The notes below the pieces were generated by a model that saw only the letters and a list, made by a program, of their open reading frames with translations, was not told the origin of the DNA and searched no databases. A stretch of DNA of 64,000 bases from Taxawa tesnikishii (nom. ined.) (lineage: Eukaryota; Ascomycota; Dothideomycetes; Dothideales): contig JAPDRO010000010.1 in the NCBI GenBank assembly GCA_030247885.1, forward strand, positions 1 through 64,000. The letters run 5' to 3'. The translations under genes were made by a program, and so were the position numbers. Position 1 is the stretch's first letter. The number at the start of each line of letters is the position of its first letter. Below, piece by piece: positions 36,036 through 48,897 of the stretch.

Positions 36036-36628
36036 ATTAGGTTGTTAGACTTGGACGAATCTCTTCAGATTGATCAAGCGCAGAACGTGTGTAGCTAGTG
36101 GCCAGTAATAAATGGAGTAGACCAAGACGACACAGTGTCATGTGCTTTACATGCAGTTCACACCTGTACCGCAGCCTCGAAACCTCAATGGACACAGCAT
36201 CTCAAACTACCTAGGCTCAGTTCACAGCTTCCGCAAAGCAAAACATCTCGAGCTCACAATTTGTCCTCCATGTGTTTTATGCGGATAATGACGGATAACG
36301 AACGATCGGCAATAGTCGGCAAGCCTCCACAATCAAGACCTGTGCGCACCAATCAGATGGTTTCTAACTTAATACGTGCGTTGAACCATTCATGAAGCTA
36401 AATAGAGATAACTGCGAGTCTAGCGAAGTCGGGTAAGTGGGTTAGTCTGTTGCCGCATTTAAACAAGTTGCATAAGGATCGTCCCGCTCAAACTCCAACT
36501 GCTTTGTCTGAACGAGTGAAATCAACGCAACTCCGAGCAAGCTGCATTCTCACTTGCTCCGAGAAGTGTTTTCTCCCACCCACTTCAAGCAACCAGCCAT
36601 TGTCTTCTCTAAAAGTACAGTCCAAATT

Positions 36629-37455
36629 ATGCACGGTGCAAACAGCATGAAAAAGTCAACGGAACTCGAAGTCGCACCAGCTCTCGAATCCGACATTGAC
36701 CGACTCATGGAAGTCCAGTTCTCCGCCTTTGAGGGCGATCCCTACCACGGAGCCCTGTATCCGGGCGACCACTTCTCCCCTACAGTGCGTAGATCAGCCG
36801 GAGAGAGAACCATCAAAGAGTGGCGCTCAGATCCGTCCGTCATCTTCATGAAATGCGCCAACCGCCACAGCGGCCAAATCGTGGGATTCGCGAAGTGGAA
36901 TCTATACGAAATGGAGAGGGCAGAGGAGCAATGGACGAAAAGGCCGGATGTGGATTGGTGTACGGGGCGGCAAAAGGAGGTTGCGGAGAACTTCTTGTAC
37001 GCCACGATGGCGATGAGGGAGAAGACTTGGGAGGGACGACCGCACTTGTGTGAGTTTCACGATGCGGTTACCTTTCTGCAGTTTCGGACTTCGAGTCGTG
37101 CTTGCACGGATCGGGAGGTGATACTAACGCGACGATAGTGCTGAGCTTGCTGTGCGTCCGTCAAGACTTCCAGCGTAAACGTGCCGGTACGTTGCTCGTG
37201 GAATGGGGGCTCGAGCGGGCTGCGAGCCTGGCATTACCCACTTATCTCGAAGCCAGTCCAGCAGGTTTCCACCTGTATCGCAAGTTGGGCTTTTATCAGA
37301 TCGATGTTGTCGTGGTCAGAGCTGGGGAGTGGGACGGCGACTTTGATAGACACTATGTTGCCATGTTGACAAGACCGAAGACTGAAATCTCGAGTGCGAA
37401 GGGAGACGCGGTAGAGATGGCAGAGACGTCGGAAAAGATAGACACCCTGTCCTAA
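36629..37455 (+). CDS. GNAT-family N-acetyltransferase
   Basis: Intact 245-aa protein from two exons (36629-37049, 37139-37455) with an 89-bp intron carrying ACTAACG branch-like sequence. The fold is visible: N-terminal APALESDIDRLMEVQFSAF, central IVGFAKWNLYE strand, acetyl-CoA loop LCVRQDFQRKRAGTLLVEWG (the QxxxxA/G loop), and C-terminal SPAGFHLYRKLGFY. The acceptor substrate is unknown. It lies about 0.6 kb downstream of the permease on the same strand. Confidence 0.9.
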
Positions 37456-38140
37456 CTCTGATAGAGAGACAGAAGACCGTTCTGTTCACCCTGGGAGCTC
37501 CCGCAACTAGAAGCGAGCTCATGCCATTCTAACATGTCTCGCGATCGTCTCGAGGATGTGCAGCCCTGCTCATCGGCTTCCACAAATCGTTCGCACGCAC
37601 TCTTTAGTGCTATAGCGGGTGCAGCCCTCGCCACCGTGAGAGTGTATGTAGAAACTCCGACTTCCAGCGGATGGCTGCACCAGCAACTGTGTAGTTGCCT
37701 TCCCGACGAACCAAGCGAAAAATTGCTGGATGATGAGCCTACTAGCATCCTTCCAGATTCCCATACTCCTAACAGAGGATGTAGCACTGCGAGTTCCATT
37801 GTTGCATGCAGACGTAAAGATATGAATTAGTAATAGGATCAGGCCAGCAGGAACTGTTCCGCACCGCAAGCGATTCGCTTGACACCATCCAGGCATACGG
37901 AGAATGGTACAGTATGTGCCGCTACTCGGTAATAACATGCACTTTCTCGTCCGTTAAAGGTCCCGCAAGACAATATACATGCTGCTGTAGGAGGGGCATG
38001 TCTGTGTAGTATCTAGAAGTCGCTTTACAACCGATGAGAAATCGAAGACGGAGTAACGAAGGGCAGAGATACTGGGACTACAGTAACGGCCGAGGAAATC
38101 TGATGCGTTCGTGTTCAGCTTTCGAGAACTAAATCACCTC
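37456..38140. other. Intergenic region
   Basis: No convincing gene. Small open frames on both strands lack domains. Confidence 0.5.
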
Positions 38141-39330
38141 TTCTTCGACCGATTGGCGGGCATCGACTCCATCGTTTCACAACTCGCCGTCCTGAGATGG
38201 CAGGCACCTGTATTCATCAGATTAATGCTGCACGGTTCAATGCGACAAACTATGATGGCGTAAAGAGGTGGTTTGACGCAGTAATGGAGCTTCCCTAGAA
38301 CAGCAGTACCCTCTAGAGTGCGTCTACAACATGGACGAGTCTGGCTTTGCTGTCGGAGCGAGCCAGTCGTCAAGAGCATCGGTCAACATACGCGAGGCAG
38401 CTAGCTGGAGGCAGATCGGAAGCAGACAAGAGTGGATAACTGCAATCGAGTGTGTGAGTGCTGCTGGGCTTGCCGTGCCGCCCTGATCATCTTCAAGGCC
38501 AAACACACCAACACCGCCTGGGTACCTGCACACACGCCTCCGAACTGGAGGTTCTCGACTAGCAGCAGCGGCTGGACGTCTGATATCCACGGTTTCCAGT
38601 GGCTGACCACTGTTTTTGAGCCTTCAACACGGCCGAAGAACCCTACGGCACGGCGACTACTGGTCATGGACGGTCATAGCAGCCACACAACTGCAAATGT
38701 AATCGCCTTCTGCCTGGAGAATGCAATCGACTTGCTTATCCTACCACCGCATTGTTCGCATATACTCCAGCCGCTTGACGTTGGGGTGTTTGCGCCGCTG
38801 AAGCGCGCGCTAGCTTCGGACACCGTCGTAGCCTTACAACTCGGTTCTGGCCGCATATCGCGCGTAGGATGGACGGAGATGTATATCCGCGCAAGTGCGA
38901 AGGCGCTTCGTACTAACAACGTCCTAAGCGGGTGGAGAGGGGCAGGTCTTGTGCCTCTGGGCCCTGTAACAGTACTCGACAAGCTACCTACGAAGCCAAC
39001 TACGGCGGACTCACAACCTCATACACCTCCGCAACAACCCGGTCTGGACCTATCGCTGCTAGACAGCGCTCCTTCAGATGGCATCGAACTACGTGAAGCG
39101 AACGCAATCCTTAATTCAGCGATTGAAGCTGGCTCAGGCCTTGCTTTTCCGGTAAAGCGCTATGCGGAGCGGATGACTCGCGCTTTTGAGTCGACGCATA
39201 GCGAGCTTGTTACAATGCGAAAGCAACTTCGAGAGCAAGAGAAGCTTCTTAAACACATGAAAGTCTCGAAAGGAAGGCAAGCGGGTCGCATTGAAGGGAA
39301 GGTTCAACAAGACCTGACGACAGCGCGTTC
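38141..39330 (+). mobile_element. Pogo/Fot1-like transposon fragment (both ends missing)
   Basis: Close relative of the element at 25095. Homology starts at FDRLAGIDSIVSQ-like sequence (~38141), includes YNMDESGFAVG (first Asp), LLVMDGHSSH (second), LQPLDVGVF (third) and a tail that breaks off near 39330, where a PD-(D/E)XK gene remnant begins on the other strand. No inverted repeat is found at either end. A TAG near 38297 and a frame change around 38430 disable it. Confidence 0.85.
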
Positions 39331-39920
39331 CCTCCAAACCAGGGTCGATACACAGTCTGTGCCCAATCCAACAGTAGTTGCAGTACTGTGATGATTTCAG
39401 CACACCTACAATCGTTGTCGCGTCCCCGACAACATGTTTGGACCATGTTTTCTTCCTGTTGCATTAAAAAGTGGTGCCGACAAGACTACCTGGTTGTTTG
39501 CCTACCGTAGCTCGTGACTGATCCCTCCAGGCCAACATGAATGACCACTCAAATCCCCGGGCTAGCAGTGGAGGGGATATGGTAGCTGATTTCCCGCGTT
39601 CCGCCTAGAGCCAGCCATCAACTCTTCCCGCCGGTTGGAGTGTGCAGCTGCCCATATTACTAATTGACTGTACGCCTCTTTCAACCCTTCCCTAGCTCTT
39701 TTGGTCCCAATGCTAACAGCAGTTGGTGTGCCTATCTTTGGCTTGTGCGATGTATAGTTGAAGCTTCCAAACCCATCCTTGTTAGCTGGAACACGGTTGA
39801 AGGCTATTTGGAGGATGCTGTTACGCTTGGAGGATGATGGCGGAGTCGATCATCTTCGGGATTTCGTTGTTTTCTTGTGTCCTAGGAGCAAAGATTCTAG
39901 GGTTTGATATTTGTGAGTAG
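39330..39920 (-). pseudogene. Decayed PD-(D/E)XK nuclease-like gene copy
   Basis: Minus-strand remnants of the gene found intact at 42172-43684. LQLLLDWAQTVYRPWF (~39390-39340) matches the intact C-terminus LQLLLHWAETHYRPWF, and PRTQENNEIPKMIDSAIILQ (~39890-39830) matches its PETQENQTIRSKMVDFAIVL. Sequence between is heavily altered. The pogo fragment abuts its 3' end. Confidence 0.7.
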
Positions 39921-41229
39921 TAGGACCTTGACTATGATGAAGGCTCCCTCTCATATATTAACAACGCCCACAACCTCGGCATGTTGTGACAGATCTTGAA
40001 CTTTCCATGCTAGCTCATGTTCGTGCTGTACGCGACAAGTGTTGGTGTTCTTGACGATTCTTTGCGTTTCGCGCATCCTGGCTACTACCCAAGCTTTGCA
40101 CGAGCATTAACGTCTTATCACGAGGCGGTCGAACGGTAGGAAGATCTTCTCAGTAGGGCGTGGTCCATTCTGTGGTGCGATCCTTCGTCAGTTATACTCT
40201 CCACACCGACATTCAGACTGTGCTCACGCTTCAACCTCCAGGCATGGCCGGAATGCCGTTGGCAAAACCAATCACCTTAACGGACAGGTCTCTGCCCTCA
40301 TCGGCTTTGCGCACCACCGAACACAGAATTGGCTACAATGTCGATCGCTTGTTTGAGTGTATGCGATGGAAACCCTGGTTGGGCTACGTGGTCGCTGTCT
40401 CATACAGAGATCCCTTGACTGTCTGGAGTTTGATACGAAGCCAGAATCAGTTGAACACACTGCATGGTTAATCCGAGCGTTGGTGGGCATGCAAGGCCTA
40501 GCGAGTTTACTTGGAGGTTCTGGACGCTTCAGTCAATGCCGAGAGTCCATTGCTGAGCCTCATGCAGGCGAAGAAGTTGTCCAATCAGCGATCTGTGCGA
40601 AAGGAGGCTTCCCTTCCGAAGTTTCTCAGCTCCTCATGGTTTAACCGCCTCGGTTCCTAGTTGCCTGCCTGCCTTGCGCAATGTCAGTTCGCATTGATGC
40701 AAGCCTATGAAAAGCAACATGAGTTGTCCCGAGGTTTTACACTCTCGAACTGGTTGACACCGTCTGTTAGAGACAGTCCAAGAGCGTACTCCATAGACTT
40801 CAGCCATGATTTGGTGTCCATTGGGCCGGACTGTGCAGTACTTCTCATAGGTGTCAGACTCAACGTAGGGTACGTCTGTAATGGCTTGCATTAGCGGCTT
40901 TGTTCCGTCACCGACCAATGATCAGAAGTCATCAAAACACTACTTCGCGTACGCGAAGATGTTTTGTCCAGTGCTCCCACAGTAAAGCCTGATGGATAAG
41001 AGCATTCGAAAGCGAGAATAGAGTGTATTTGACGCAGTGTCCTAGGACGTACCTTATTTTGCACAATGGCAGCTTTGCAGACTTCTCCTCCAGTCATGTT
41101 CGGTGCTGGATCGCGCAATAAGCAGTGCTTCTTGGAGCCTCGGGCACGATCAGTCCTCGCTACAAGCGACAGCCCTCAGTAATGGTCTTTGGGCATTCTC
41201 CGCGTGTTATGCACAGAAGACGGGCGGCC
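39921..41229. other. Unassigned region
   Basis: Contains several open frames on both strands (e.g. 40160-40471) but no recognised domain. It may hold 5' remnants of the decayed nuclease-like copy. Confidence 0.4.
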
Positions 41230-41660
41230 AAAATCAAGGCGCTGTCACTACGTGCAACTTCGTAGGGGATAAGCAAGCGAAAGGCAGCAGCGTCGCGTAA
41301 CACACGGCAGCTGACAGCTATGCCTGTTTCAGAGACCCTTGTCGCGCACTACTTCAACCCGGCGCTTAGAAGATAACATACAGAAAACCGAAACCTGGAT
41401 CTCATCTCTTACGCTATCGCGACACACCTCGCTTGCTTGGGTACAGCTGCGATGTACTCGCTGGAAAGCGGGATTTGGGAACCGGTCTGCATACGGAGGC
41501 AGATTGGCGTGGGGAGTTCTACGGCTACAATCAATCTGCAATGGGTCGGGTTCGTAGTTGTATTATGGGATCCAGAACGGGACGATTTGGCATTGGACAG
41601 GAGCAAGCTAGGGTTCAGCCTTACGCTAGGCCGATGAGAGGAAACAAAGAATATGTCTAC
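41230..41660 (-). repeat. Unclassified dispersed repeat, copy 1 (inverted)
   Basis: The reverse complement shares blocks such as GATCCCATAATAC, AACTCCCCACGCC and TCTGCCTCCGTATGCAGA with 44150-44570. The 41240-41480 part also matches 49900-50279 in direct orientation. There is no coding potential and the termini are not defined. Confidence 0.6.
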
Positions 41661-42171
41661 TAAGAATGAGGCATAGATTAACATCAGGCGTCACCCCTAC
41701 ATGCACTCAGTGCCTACTTCGCGTTGGTTGTAAGAGTCTACTCATGACAGACCGACCGTTTCTTGCGGAAGGGGCCAAGCGGACGCAGACTCCACCCCGG
41801 GCAACCTGCTTCGACTCGTCCTAGCAACCAGGCTTGTGTACCTTCTGTCCTGAGCTGGCCTGTGTTTCTAACACACTCAGTCTCTGTGCGGCTTGCCTGT
41901 ATTTCCACCTCTTTGAGCCGCCCGAGCACAAGCGCAAGAGATTGCGCGCTCCATGCCTATTGAGACCCTCCACAGATTCTCCTTCTTGCTCCTCGGTTAG
42001 GCGCTCTCCGAGTGGCCCCAACAACTTCCGCACAGGGGATCTGCACCAAGTGACAAAGGCTGAAAGTAACAATCGAGCGCGTGGAAAATCGCACTCCAAC
42101 ACAATTACCCCGCAGTTCCGAACGAGTCACTGAATTGTCTAGCTATGCCGTGGATGACTCTGCTTCGTACG

Positions 42172-43684
42172 TCACGGAACAGCGTGAGTCTCGAACCAGG
42201 GCCGGTAATGCGTCTCTGCCCAATGGAGGAGTAACTGCAGCCCAGAGACGACCTTGAAGACCCCAAGTCTCGTACTCGCGTCTCCGAACTCGATTCTCGT
42301 CCAGACGTTCTGCCTCATATTAGTCGAGCTCCTAATCGTTGCATGTGACACTGATGGAAGACTTGCAGTTGTCCCTTCCGCAGTCCTTGAGGCGAACAGA
42401 AAGAACCATTGCGGACCCTGAACAAGGAGGAGCGGAAGCCAGGGAAGGCCGGCACCCTTGGCTCCCCTCTCCTGAAGAAGTTCCTGCAAGCGGGTGAAAT
42501 GCGCTGCAACCCATACAGCGAGCTGCGTTTGCGCTTCCTGCAGGTTCTCTCCTTCCGGCTTCGTTTCGATGCTGACTACAACAGGCTTGTCGATAAGCGG
42601 ACCATATCTTGTATGATTCAAGCTTCGAGTACCGCCGTCCGGACTTCTGCGGATCTGCCGCAGAGCAGACGACAGCTTTTCGTTCGGCTGGAGAACGATG
42701 GCGAAGTCTACCATCTTGCTCCGGATCGTCTGATTTTCCTGTGTCTCAGGGTTCAGCGTTTCCGGGCTCACTGTTGCGTGCACACTGATAATGAGTGTCA
42801 GCTGAACCGTATGGCCGGATCCAAGACGCCCTCAACCTACACGTTCTTGACACACACTGTCCGTGAATGCGTTGAGCGACTCTCAGCAAGACTGCCGAGG
42901 GGCCCGTGAACGAAACAGTTCCACGCCGCCTCCGAATCGGCATCCTCGCGGAGCTCGCGGGCTTTGTGTACGATACGATCAACCTCTGATAGCGTAGGGG
43001 CCGTACCGAGTTGAGTGCGTGAGTCTATGGGTGTGTAAAAGACATCGCTTCTTCGAAAGCTTCGCTCCGAGTCCGCGAGATCCTCCTACACAAGTGGCAT
43101 GTCAACATCATCGGGCATGGCTCCTTCGATCAACCCTGGAAGCTTCCCCGTACCTGCAAAGACTGAGGAACAGTCTTGAGGCCTTCCGCAATATCTAAAA
43201 TACCCTCGACCAGCTCTTTGAACCCGAGCGGAGCTCTAGGCCCGACTGCGGAGTCATCGTAGGCGTGTATGTTGATCGATCGTGGGATCGTCCGGAGGAA
43301 TGCGCGTTTTGAGGGACTCGTGGGCTCTGACCTCCGCGATCTCTTCGAGCTTCGCGATGTGAGCGACGGCTGTGAGGACGTGGTACTCTGTGATCGCGGT
43401 GAGTCTGGAACTCCAGGCGGCGCAAAGGATCTGCTTGGGCCGCGAGGTGTCGCGTCAAGATCAGTGTGGTTGACACCGCTCATCATATGTTTTGCACGCT
43501 TGAACGGCGGTTCCGGAGTCGGGTATGGATGTACGGTACAATCGCACGAGGTGCGCTGTCTCTTGAAGCGGTGCTGAGGACGGCTTGGTGACCGTGGTGA
43601 AGGTACGCTTGCCGATGTGGATTGGGCAATACAGAAATCAGTGTTCTGAAGCCACTCCTCGATGGCGGCGTTGTCGCGATGCAT
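42172..43684 (-). CDS. PD-(D/E)XK nuclease-like domain protein
   Basis: Intact 462-aa protein from three exons (43684-43154, 43085-42841, 42784-42172) with introns of 68 and 56 bp. The N-terminal IEEWLQNT followed by a Pro/Ser/Arg-rich disordered region is usual for the fungal family. The C-terminal nuclease-like core shows LIDKPVVVSIETK (Asp, then ExK), VWVAAHFTRLQELL, LPWLPLLLVQG and the family end HWAETHYRPWF. Biochemical function of the family is untested; a restriction-endonuclease fold is predicted. A decayed second copy lies 2.3 kb away on the same strand, so the locus has been duplicated. Confidence 0.85.
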
Positions 43685-44149
43685 GTTCAGCCTGCGGTAA
43701 AAACTGGCGCAACTGTGCAAAGACGATGACCATCCTTTGTTTTGTTGATGGTGCGGGCGTCAGGACAGTCGCGCAGCCCCATATCGTTAGGTATTCTCGC
43801 TTCGAAAAGTTCTGGGCCATCCCCAGATCTCTGCTAAGCGCTGTCACCAGAATCAGCCCAAGCCCCCGCCAGATGACTTGTAGACCTGGCGGCGAAAGCC
43901 TACTGTACGCGTCTAGGTCGCTGAGGCTAGTAACGTCGTCAAGAGGCTTGTCTCTTAAGGATAGCCGCGTGCAGAGGTGGTAGACGAAATTCCACGATTC
44001 ACCCTTGCGGGCCGTTGAAGCCGTGACTTGATGCGATGAAGCTCGCTACGCATCGACCGCGGCGACGACCACGCAGCCTACTGTCCCCGCTGGGGCTGTG
44101 CATTCGTCCATCTACGAAGGCTCTACAAGGGACACACAATACAACTAGG

Positions 44150-44570
44150 GATGACAACGTGACCGATCTAGGAAACGGTGAATGGGAAGGAGGCCGGAAA
44201 CCCCTTTCTCCCAGTCCGAATCCGAGATTGAATCATCCCGTCCCGAATCCCATAACACGACTACGACGTTCGAAGCGATGGCAGATGGACGGTGGTGCTA
44301 CAACTACCCCCGCCGATCTGCCTCCATATGCAGATCGTTTCCCGTATCTCGCTTCGTAGCGGTTGTGGCGGGTTTTGCCCCAATCGACCGAGGTGTATTG
44401 TAGTAGCATGATAGACGAGTTTCGAGTTTCGGTTTTCCCGTATATTATCTGGTAATCGCTGGCCAAAAATAGCGTCCGACCAGGGTGACTGCAACAGGCG
44501 GTGCCACATCTGCCGTGTCTTTCGTGATGCTGCTGCCTGGATCTGGTTCAGCCCTCATGGAGCCGACAAG
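44150..44570 (+). repeat. Unclassified dispersed repeat, copy 2
   Basis: Matches 41230-41660 in inverted orientation (blocks CGTCCCGAATCCCATAACAC, TCTGCCTCCATATGCAGATC, TTCGGTTTTCCCGTATATTA, GATGCTGCTGCCTGG). TCTGCCTCCATATGCAGA is itself a partial palindrome. Confidence 0.6.
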
Positions 44571-44698
44571 ATCTGGATCTTGGGGCTCCAGCATTTATCG
44601 TGGAGCGTGAATAGAGAGAGCAACGCCAGCCGTGCTTGAGTGTCTAGAAAGCACTGCCGGTTGCGCAATCCTGCACTGGAAGGGGCATTGACGCTTCT

Positions 44699-45340
44699 TT
44701 ACCACACGCTGACACCAAACATCCGGACGAACTTCAGCACCAGCTTACCCCAGCCATGCGCGTTGTACACGAGCCACGGCACTTCGTGAGGCATGTTGCC
44801 GTATCTGAGCAGGTTCAGCACCATGAACGGTTGCCAAGATAGGCCGGGTCTGAGCTGGGTTGCTTTGGCAAGCAGAATAGACAGGCGTAGGCGGATGGAT
44901 GAGATAGGACGTGTTGCCTTGTTTTGGCTTTGTAATGGAACGTTAGACAACGTCACCCACTAGATGAAAACAGCTCGATGAAGCCCCATACGAGAATCAC
45001 ACAACAGCGGCACTTTCGAGCTGTTCTGACCAGTTCCTTCTATTGAAGGCCTACTTATGTGCGAGTGTCCCCATTCCAGTCGCCAAAGAACGACAGCTAA
45101 TGGAAAGCCTAGCAGCAGAACCCAGCTCAGGCATGAAAGAAAGACGATACAAAGCGGAAACACCCAGTATGCGCGACTCATCATTCGTGGCCCCACCTCG
45201 CTAAATCTCTGGAACCCGAGCTCCTGCACAGATGCTGCTAGCACGACCTGCATTGAGGACAACACCGATCACATATTAGCGAACAGGAACAGCAACGGCG
45301 CAGTGGACACTTCGACATACGGCGTGGTAGACTGGTAGGG
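44699..45340 (-). pseudogene. Possible decayed membrane-protein gene
   Basis: Minus-strand frame reading VEVSTAPLLFLFANM, one TGA, then SVLSSMQVVLAASVQELG and strong hydrophobic helices (AYWVFPLCIVFLSCLSWV, LLLGFPLAVVLW). A downstream frame ends FVRMFGVSVW at 44699. Codons upstream to ~45750 may belong. I do not recognise the family. The TGA could be a Trp codon changed by mutation. Confidence 0.4.
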
Positions 45341-45930
45341 CTCCTCGTATAACCATACCGTCTTGCGGTTAGGTGGGCGAACACGCGAGTGGCCCAGTTC
45401 AGGCGCGTGAGTCGCAGTTGTCCGGAGCGATGCCGCTTGGCAACCTCTGTGTCTTCGATATTGTGGCCCCGGATCTGAAAAGCTCGGAACAGTCCGATAG
45501 CAAGATGCTGCAATCAAGGCACGAATCGCTGGTAAGTGCATACTCTCAACGCGTACGTCAGCTACTGACGAGAACGTAGATCTGGACCAAAGCTCATGAC
45601 CCAAATTGATTTTCCTTATCAAGGAGCGACTTTCCGCTCGAAGAATCAGCACCTCCACTACTCGCGTTAACCTTTCCGACAATCTGAGCATTGCTGGTAT
45701 GGGATCGGTGACAAAACAGAACGGTAAACCCGAAGAGGGGCAGGTGATCAACAGCGGCTCGAGCTCGAATCAGTCTGTTGTTGCAGTGCAAAAGTACCGA
45801 CTGATCTCATAAAGTTTGCTTTCCATTGATCGACTACCCCAGCTGACCTTCTCCAGCTGACCTTCTAACCCATTAACCGCATCACTTGTCGTACAGTCTT
45901 CTGGTCTTCATCTCTACTTATACAGCTTGT

Positions 45931-46358
45931 TTATCGAAGCTTTTCCTTCGCTCCCTGCTCTAGTTCCGCCAGGACTCGTTCCATTTCTTTCTGCTTGTCT
46001 GCAGCCTCGGTGTCGAATTGTGCTGTGGCAAGCTTCCCATGCGTAGTATTTCTCTTGACGAAATCTTTCAACCCTGGGCTCTTGGCTTGGGAGTTGACTT
46101 GCAATACGACGTTGAGCTTCTTTGTCTTGTCGTCGTACTTTCCCGCATCAATGCGAACTTGGTATTCGGCGTCTTTGTCCTTGGAGGAAAGATCCGACTG
46201 CCCTCACGAGCAGCGGGTGTAAACTTCGATGGCGCAGACTTCGTTGCTTTGATCTTTGCCAAGCTATCTCGAATTGCTTTGGACATGCTTGAACTTCGAT
46301 CCATTAGAGGAAGCTCCACCGCGGATTGCGGGCCAACACTTACATACGTAAGACGCAA
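45931..46358 (-). pseudogene. Hypothetical protein fragment with C-terminal coiled coil
   Basis: Frame starting RLTYVSVGPQSAVELPLMDR continues to KFALMRE. After a one-base shift at an A run (~46150) it reads KYDDKTKKLNVVLQVNSQAK and ends in a Glu/Lys heptad-like stretch (EMERVLAELEQGAKEKLR) with a stop at 45931. Upstream minus-strand frames to about 46840, with PPAGENDEAIHPPGG and LLVADLTRLMGPL, may be further exons. Family not recognised. Confidence 0.4.
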
Positions 46359-47178
46359 GGTTACACTTGCTTGATAATGCTTTGATCTCGATGTTGTTTA
46401 GGTAGCAACACTCCACAATGACTGGAGAGGCTCATCTTATATGTGTGCAACACGGTCGGATACTCTTTGACTGTATAAGCGCCAACCTGATATAAGCGCC
46501 AAGAAGGATCTGCTGCAATGGTTAGAGGACCCATGAGACGCGTCAAGTCAGCCACCAACAGATCCATCCATAGTGCTCGATTGGTGTACGGGGTATCCGG
46601 AAGCGATTCATGGAACATCGAGGATGCAACTCGTTTACATACTCACAACACCTCTTCGGTCACGACATATCAACTGGCTCCAAACTGCCTCTCATTGCAG
46701 CTTGTAGCCGCCGCTCCTCCAGGCGGATGGATTGCTTCGTCGTTTTCACCAGCTGGCGGCATGCACCGGATGGGCTTCGCTTCAGCTCCAGCCGAGCCCT
46801 GAAAATCCCACGCTTGGCACCCCTGCACTCCTTCCGTTAGCCGCGCGGCTGCGCTGCGCTGTTCTTAACACCACAAACCTGCTCTCCCGGGTCAGCATCA
46901 ACTTCTATCAAGAAAGGGATGAATTTGCTCAAAGCAGGACAACGCTGGCACTTGAGAACAGAGACAGTCTTGAACACGCGGTCTGTAGGTGAGCTGAACC
47001 GGTATAGCTCGCTTGTCCCGATGTCAAGCCAGTAACTTTATGAACAGGTATCGCAATACGGTCGCGAAGTGACTGTCTTCACCAGAAGCGTTTGTGGGAG
47101 ACCTCTACCCCGCCAACATTCGCTTCAAGTCTTGATCTCGCCGCTTGTTCGTTCTCTTCGCGCTCCTTGCATCACTCA

Positions 47179-48897
47179 ATGACATCTTCAAAACAAGAAT
47201 TCACTGGTATGCATTTGCTGCAATAGAGCTGCTGAGATGTTCACCGCGTATTGTTTCTGAATTTGTTATAGAACGTGACCTACATTCATACACAGCTGGC
47301 AAATGGCTACGAAACGATAAAAACGAGCGGAATGCCCGCTATATCGATTTTAGTTTCACTTCTCTTTGCCAGAAAGTGATTGACTGTTACGAGGGAGCCA
47401 CCGCCATCTCATCGTGGGAGAAGCTGGAGGGTAATTCCTGCAAAGTCTTTATCTTCAAGACCGACAACGGCGAGCAGCTGGTGGCTAAGCTTCCAACCTC
47501 GGTCGCAGGGCCGGAGAGCTTGATCACCAACTCAGAGGTCGCTACGATACAGTATTGTATGCTGACGTGACTTCGGCCCATTCTGATTCACGCATTGCTG
47601 ACTATCTAGTACAATCACATACCAAGATTCCTATTCCTCCTATAATTGCTTGGAGTGACCACCATGCTTCCAACGCCATTGGCTGCGAATACATCATAAT
47701 GGGCCATGCTGCGGGTGTTCCCTTAAGTCACGTCTGGCAAACTCTTGACGTTGGCCAGCAGATGCGCTGCATGGGATCTATTGTTCGATATATCGCGCAG
47801 ATGGCAGAGCTCAATTTTCCTGCCTACGGCAGCCTTTACTTCTCCAACGTCTCGGCGGTTGATTCATCTCAGAAAATCAGGCTCGACGATAACTTCTGCA
47901 TCGGCCCTCATTGCGGTAAGCGCTTCTGCAGCGACGGTGTACGCGATATACGCTTCACACATCTCACTCAGCCTGATCGAGGACCATGTAAGTTGCTGTC
48001 TCTGTGATCGTCAACGGCCTAGAGCTAACCAAATCGGCTTCCGCAGGGCCTAACTTACCATCTTACTGTAACGCTCTGATAAATGCAGGGCTTGCTAGGA
48101 TTCCGCCTGATGATACCGCTCGTGCAAACGGGAAATCCTTCCAAGGATCACCAAAGGAACACATCGAATTACTTCATCATGCTCAGCAAGTCTTGCAGAA
48201 GTTAGCAGCCGATGCCCGCATCAAGGATAATGCATCTCCGATAATGTTGCACCCTGACCTGCACATGCAGAACATCTTCGTCAATCCGGATGATCCTACC
48301 GATATTACCGCTCTGATAGATTGGCAAGCGACCAGTATCGAGCCAGCTTTTGAACATGCGGCAATTGGACTAGATCTGGACACTGGCCTGTTACAATCCG
48401 AAGAATGCAAAGATCGCAGACCTTATCTAGAACAGGCCTACGATGCGTTCATCAAGGCATATGTTCCTCTCCTCGCCAATGTGCGATCGCTCGACGACGA
48501 CCTTCTGAGATTGTTCCGATACTGTCATCGGAGTTGGGCCGATGGCATCACCGTGCTCCAGGACGAGCTCATTAACATCTCCAGGCATTGGGAACAATTG
48601 GGTCTGTCGGGAAGATGTCCGTACATTCCACCGACAGGCAAAAAGCTTGATGAACACATCAAGAATCATCAAGCATTCCTCGACGCACTGGAATTGAAGA
48701 CGGGCTTGGTGGAACAGCTACAGACGACCAACGACGGATGGGTACAAAGGGAGCGATGGGAAGACGTGAAAGCTATGCATGCGGCTGCTTTCAAGATCGT
48801 GTCGGATACCGTGTCGCAGCCGGATTCTGATACGACTGTTGAAGAGTTGGAAGCGATTTGGCCATTCGACAAGCCGACCGGGGATGATAAAGTCTAA
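47179..48897 (+). CDS. APH-family phosphotransferase (AIM9-like)
   Basis: Intact 513-aa protein, four exons (47179-47206, 47272-47556, 47610-47987, 48047-48897) with phase-consistent GT/AG introns. It begins MTSSKQEFTERDLHSYTAGKW. Kinase-like features: EGNSCKVFIF and QLVAKLP (nucleotide loop and lysine), GCEYIIMGHAAGVPL hinge, catalytic HPDLHMQNIFV and metal-binding ALIDWQAT. The family includes yeast AIM9 and many fungal aminoglycoside-phosphotransferase-like enzymes whose substrates are mostly unknown. There is no drug-resistance context here. Confidence 0.9.
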
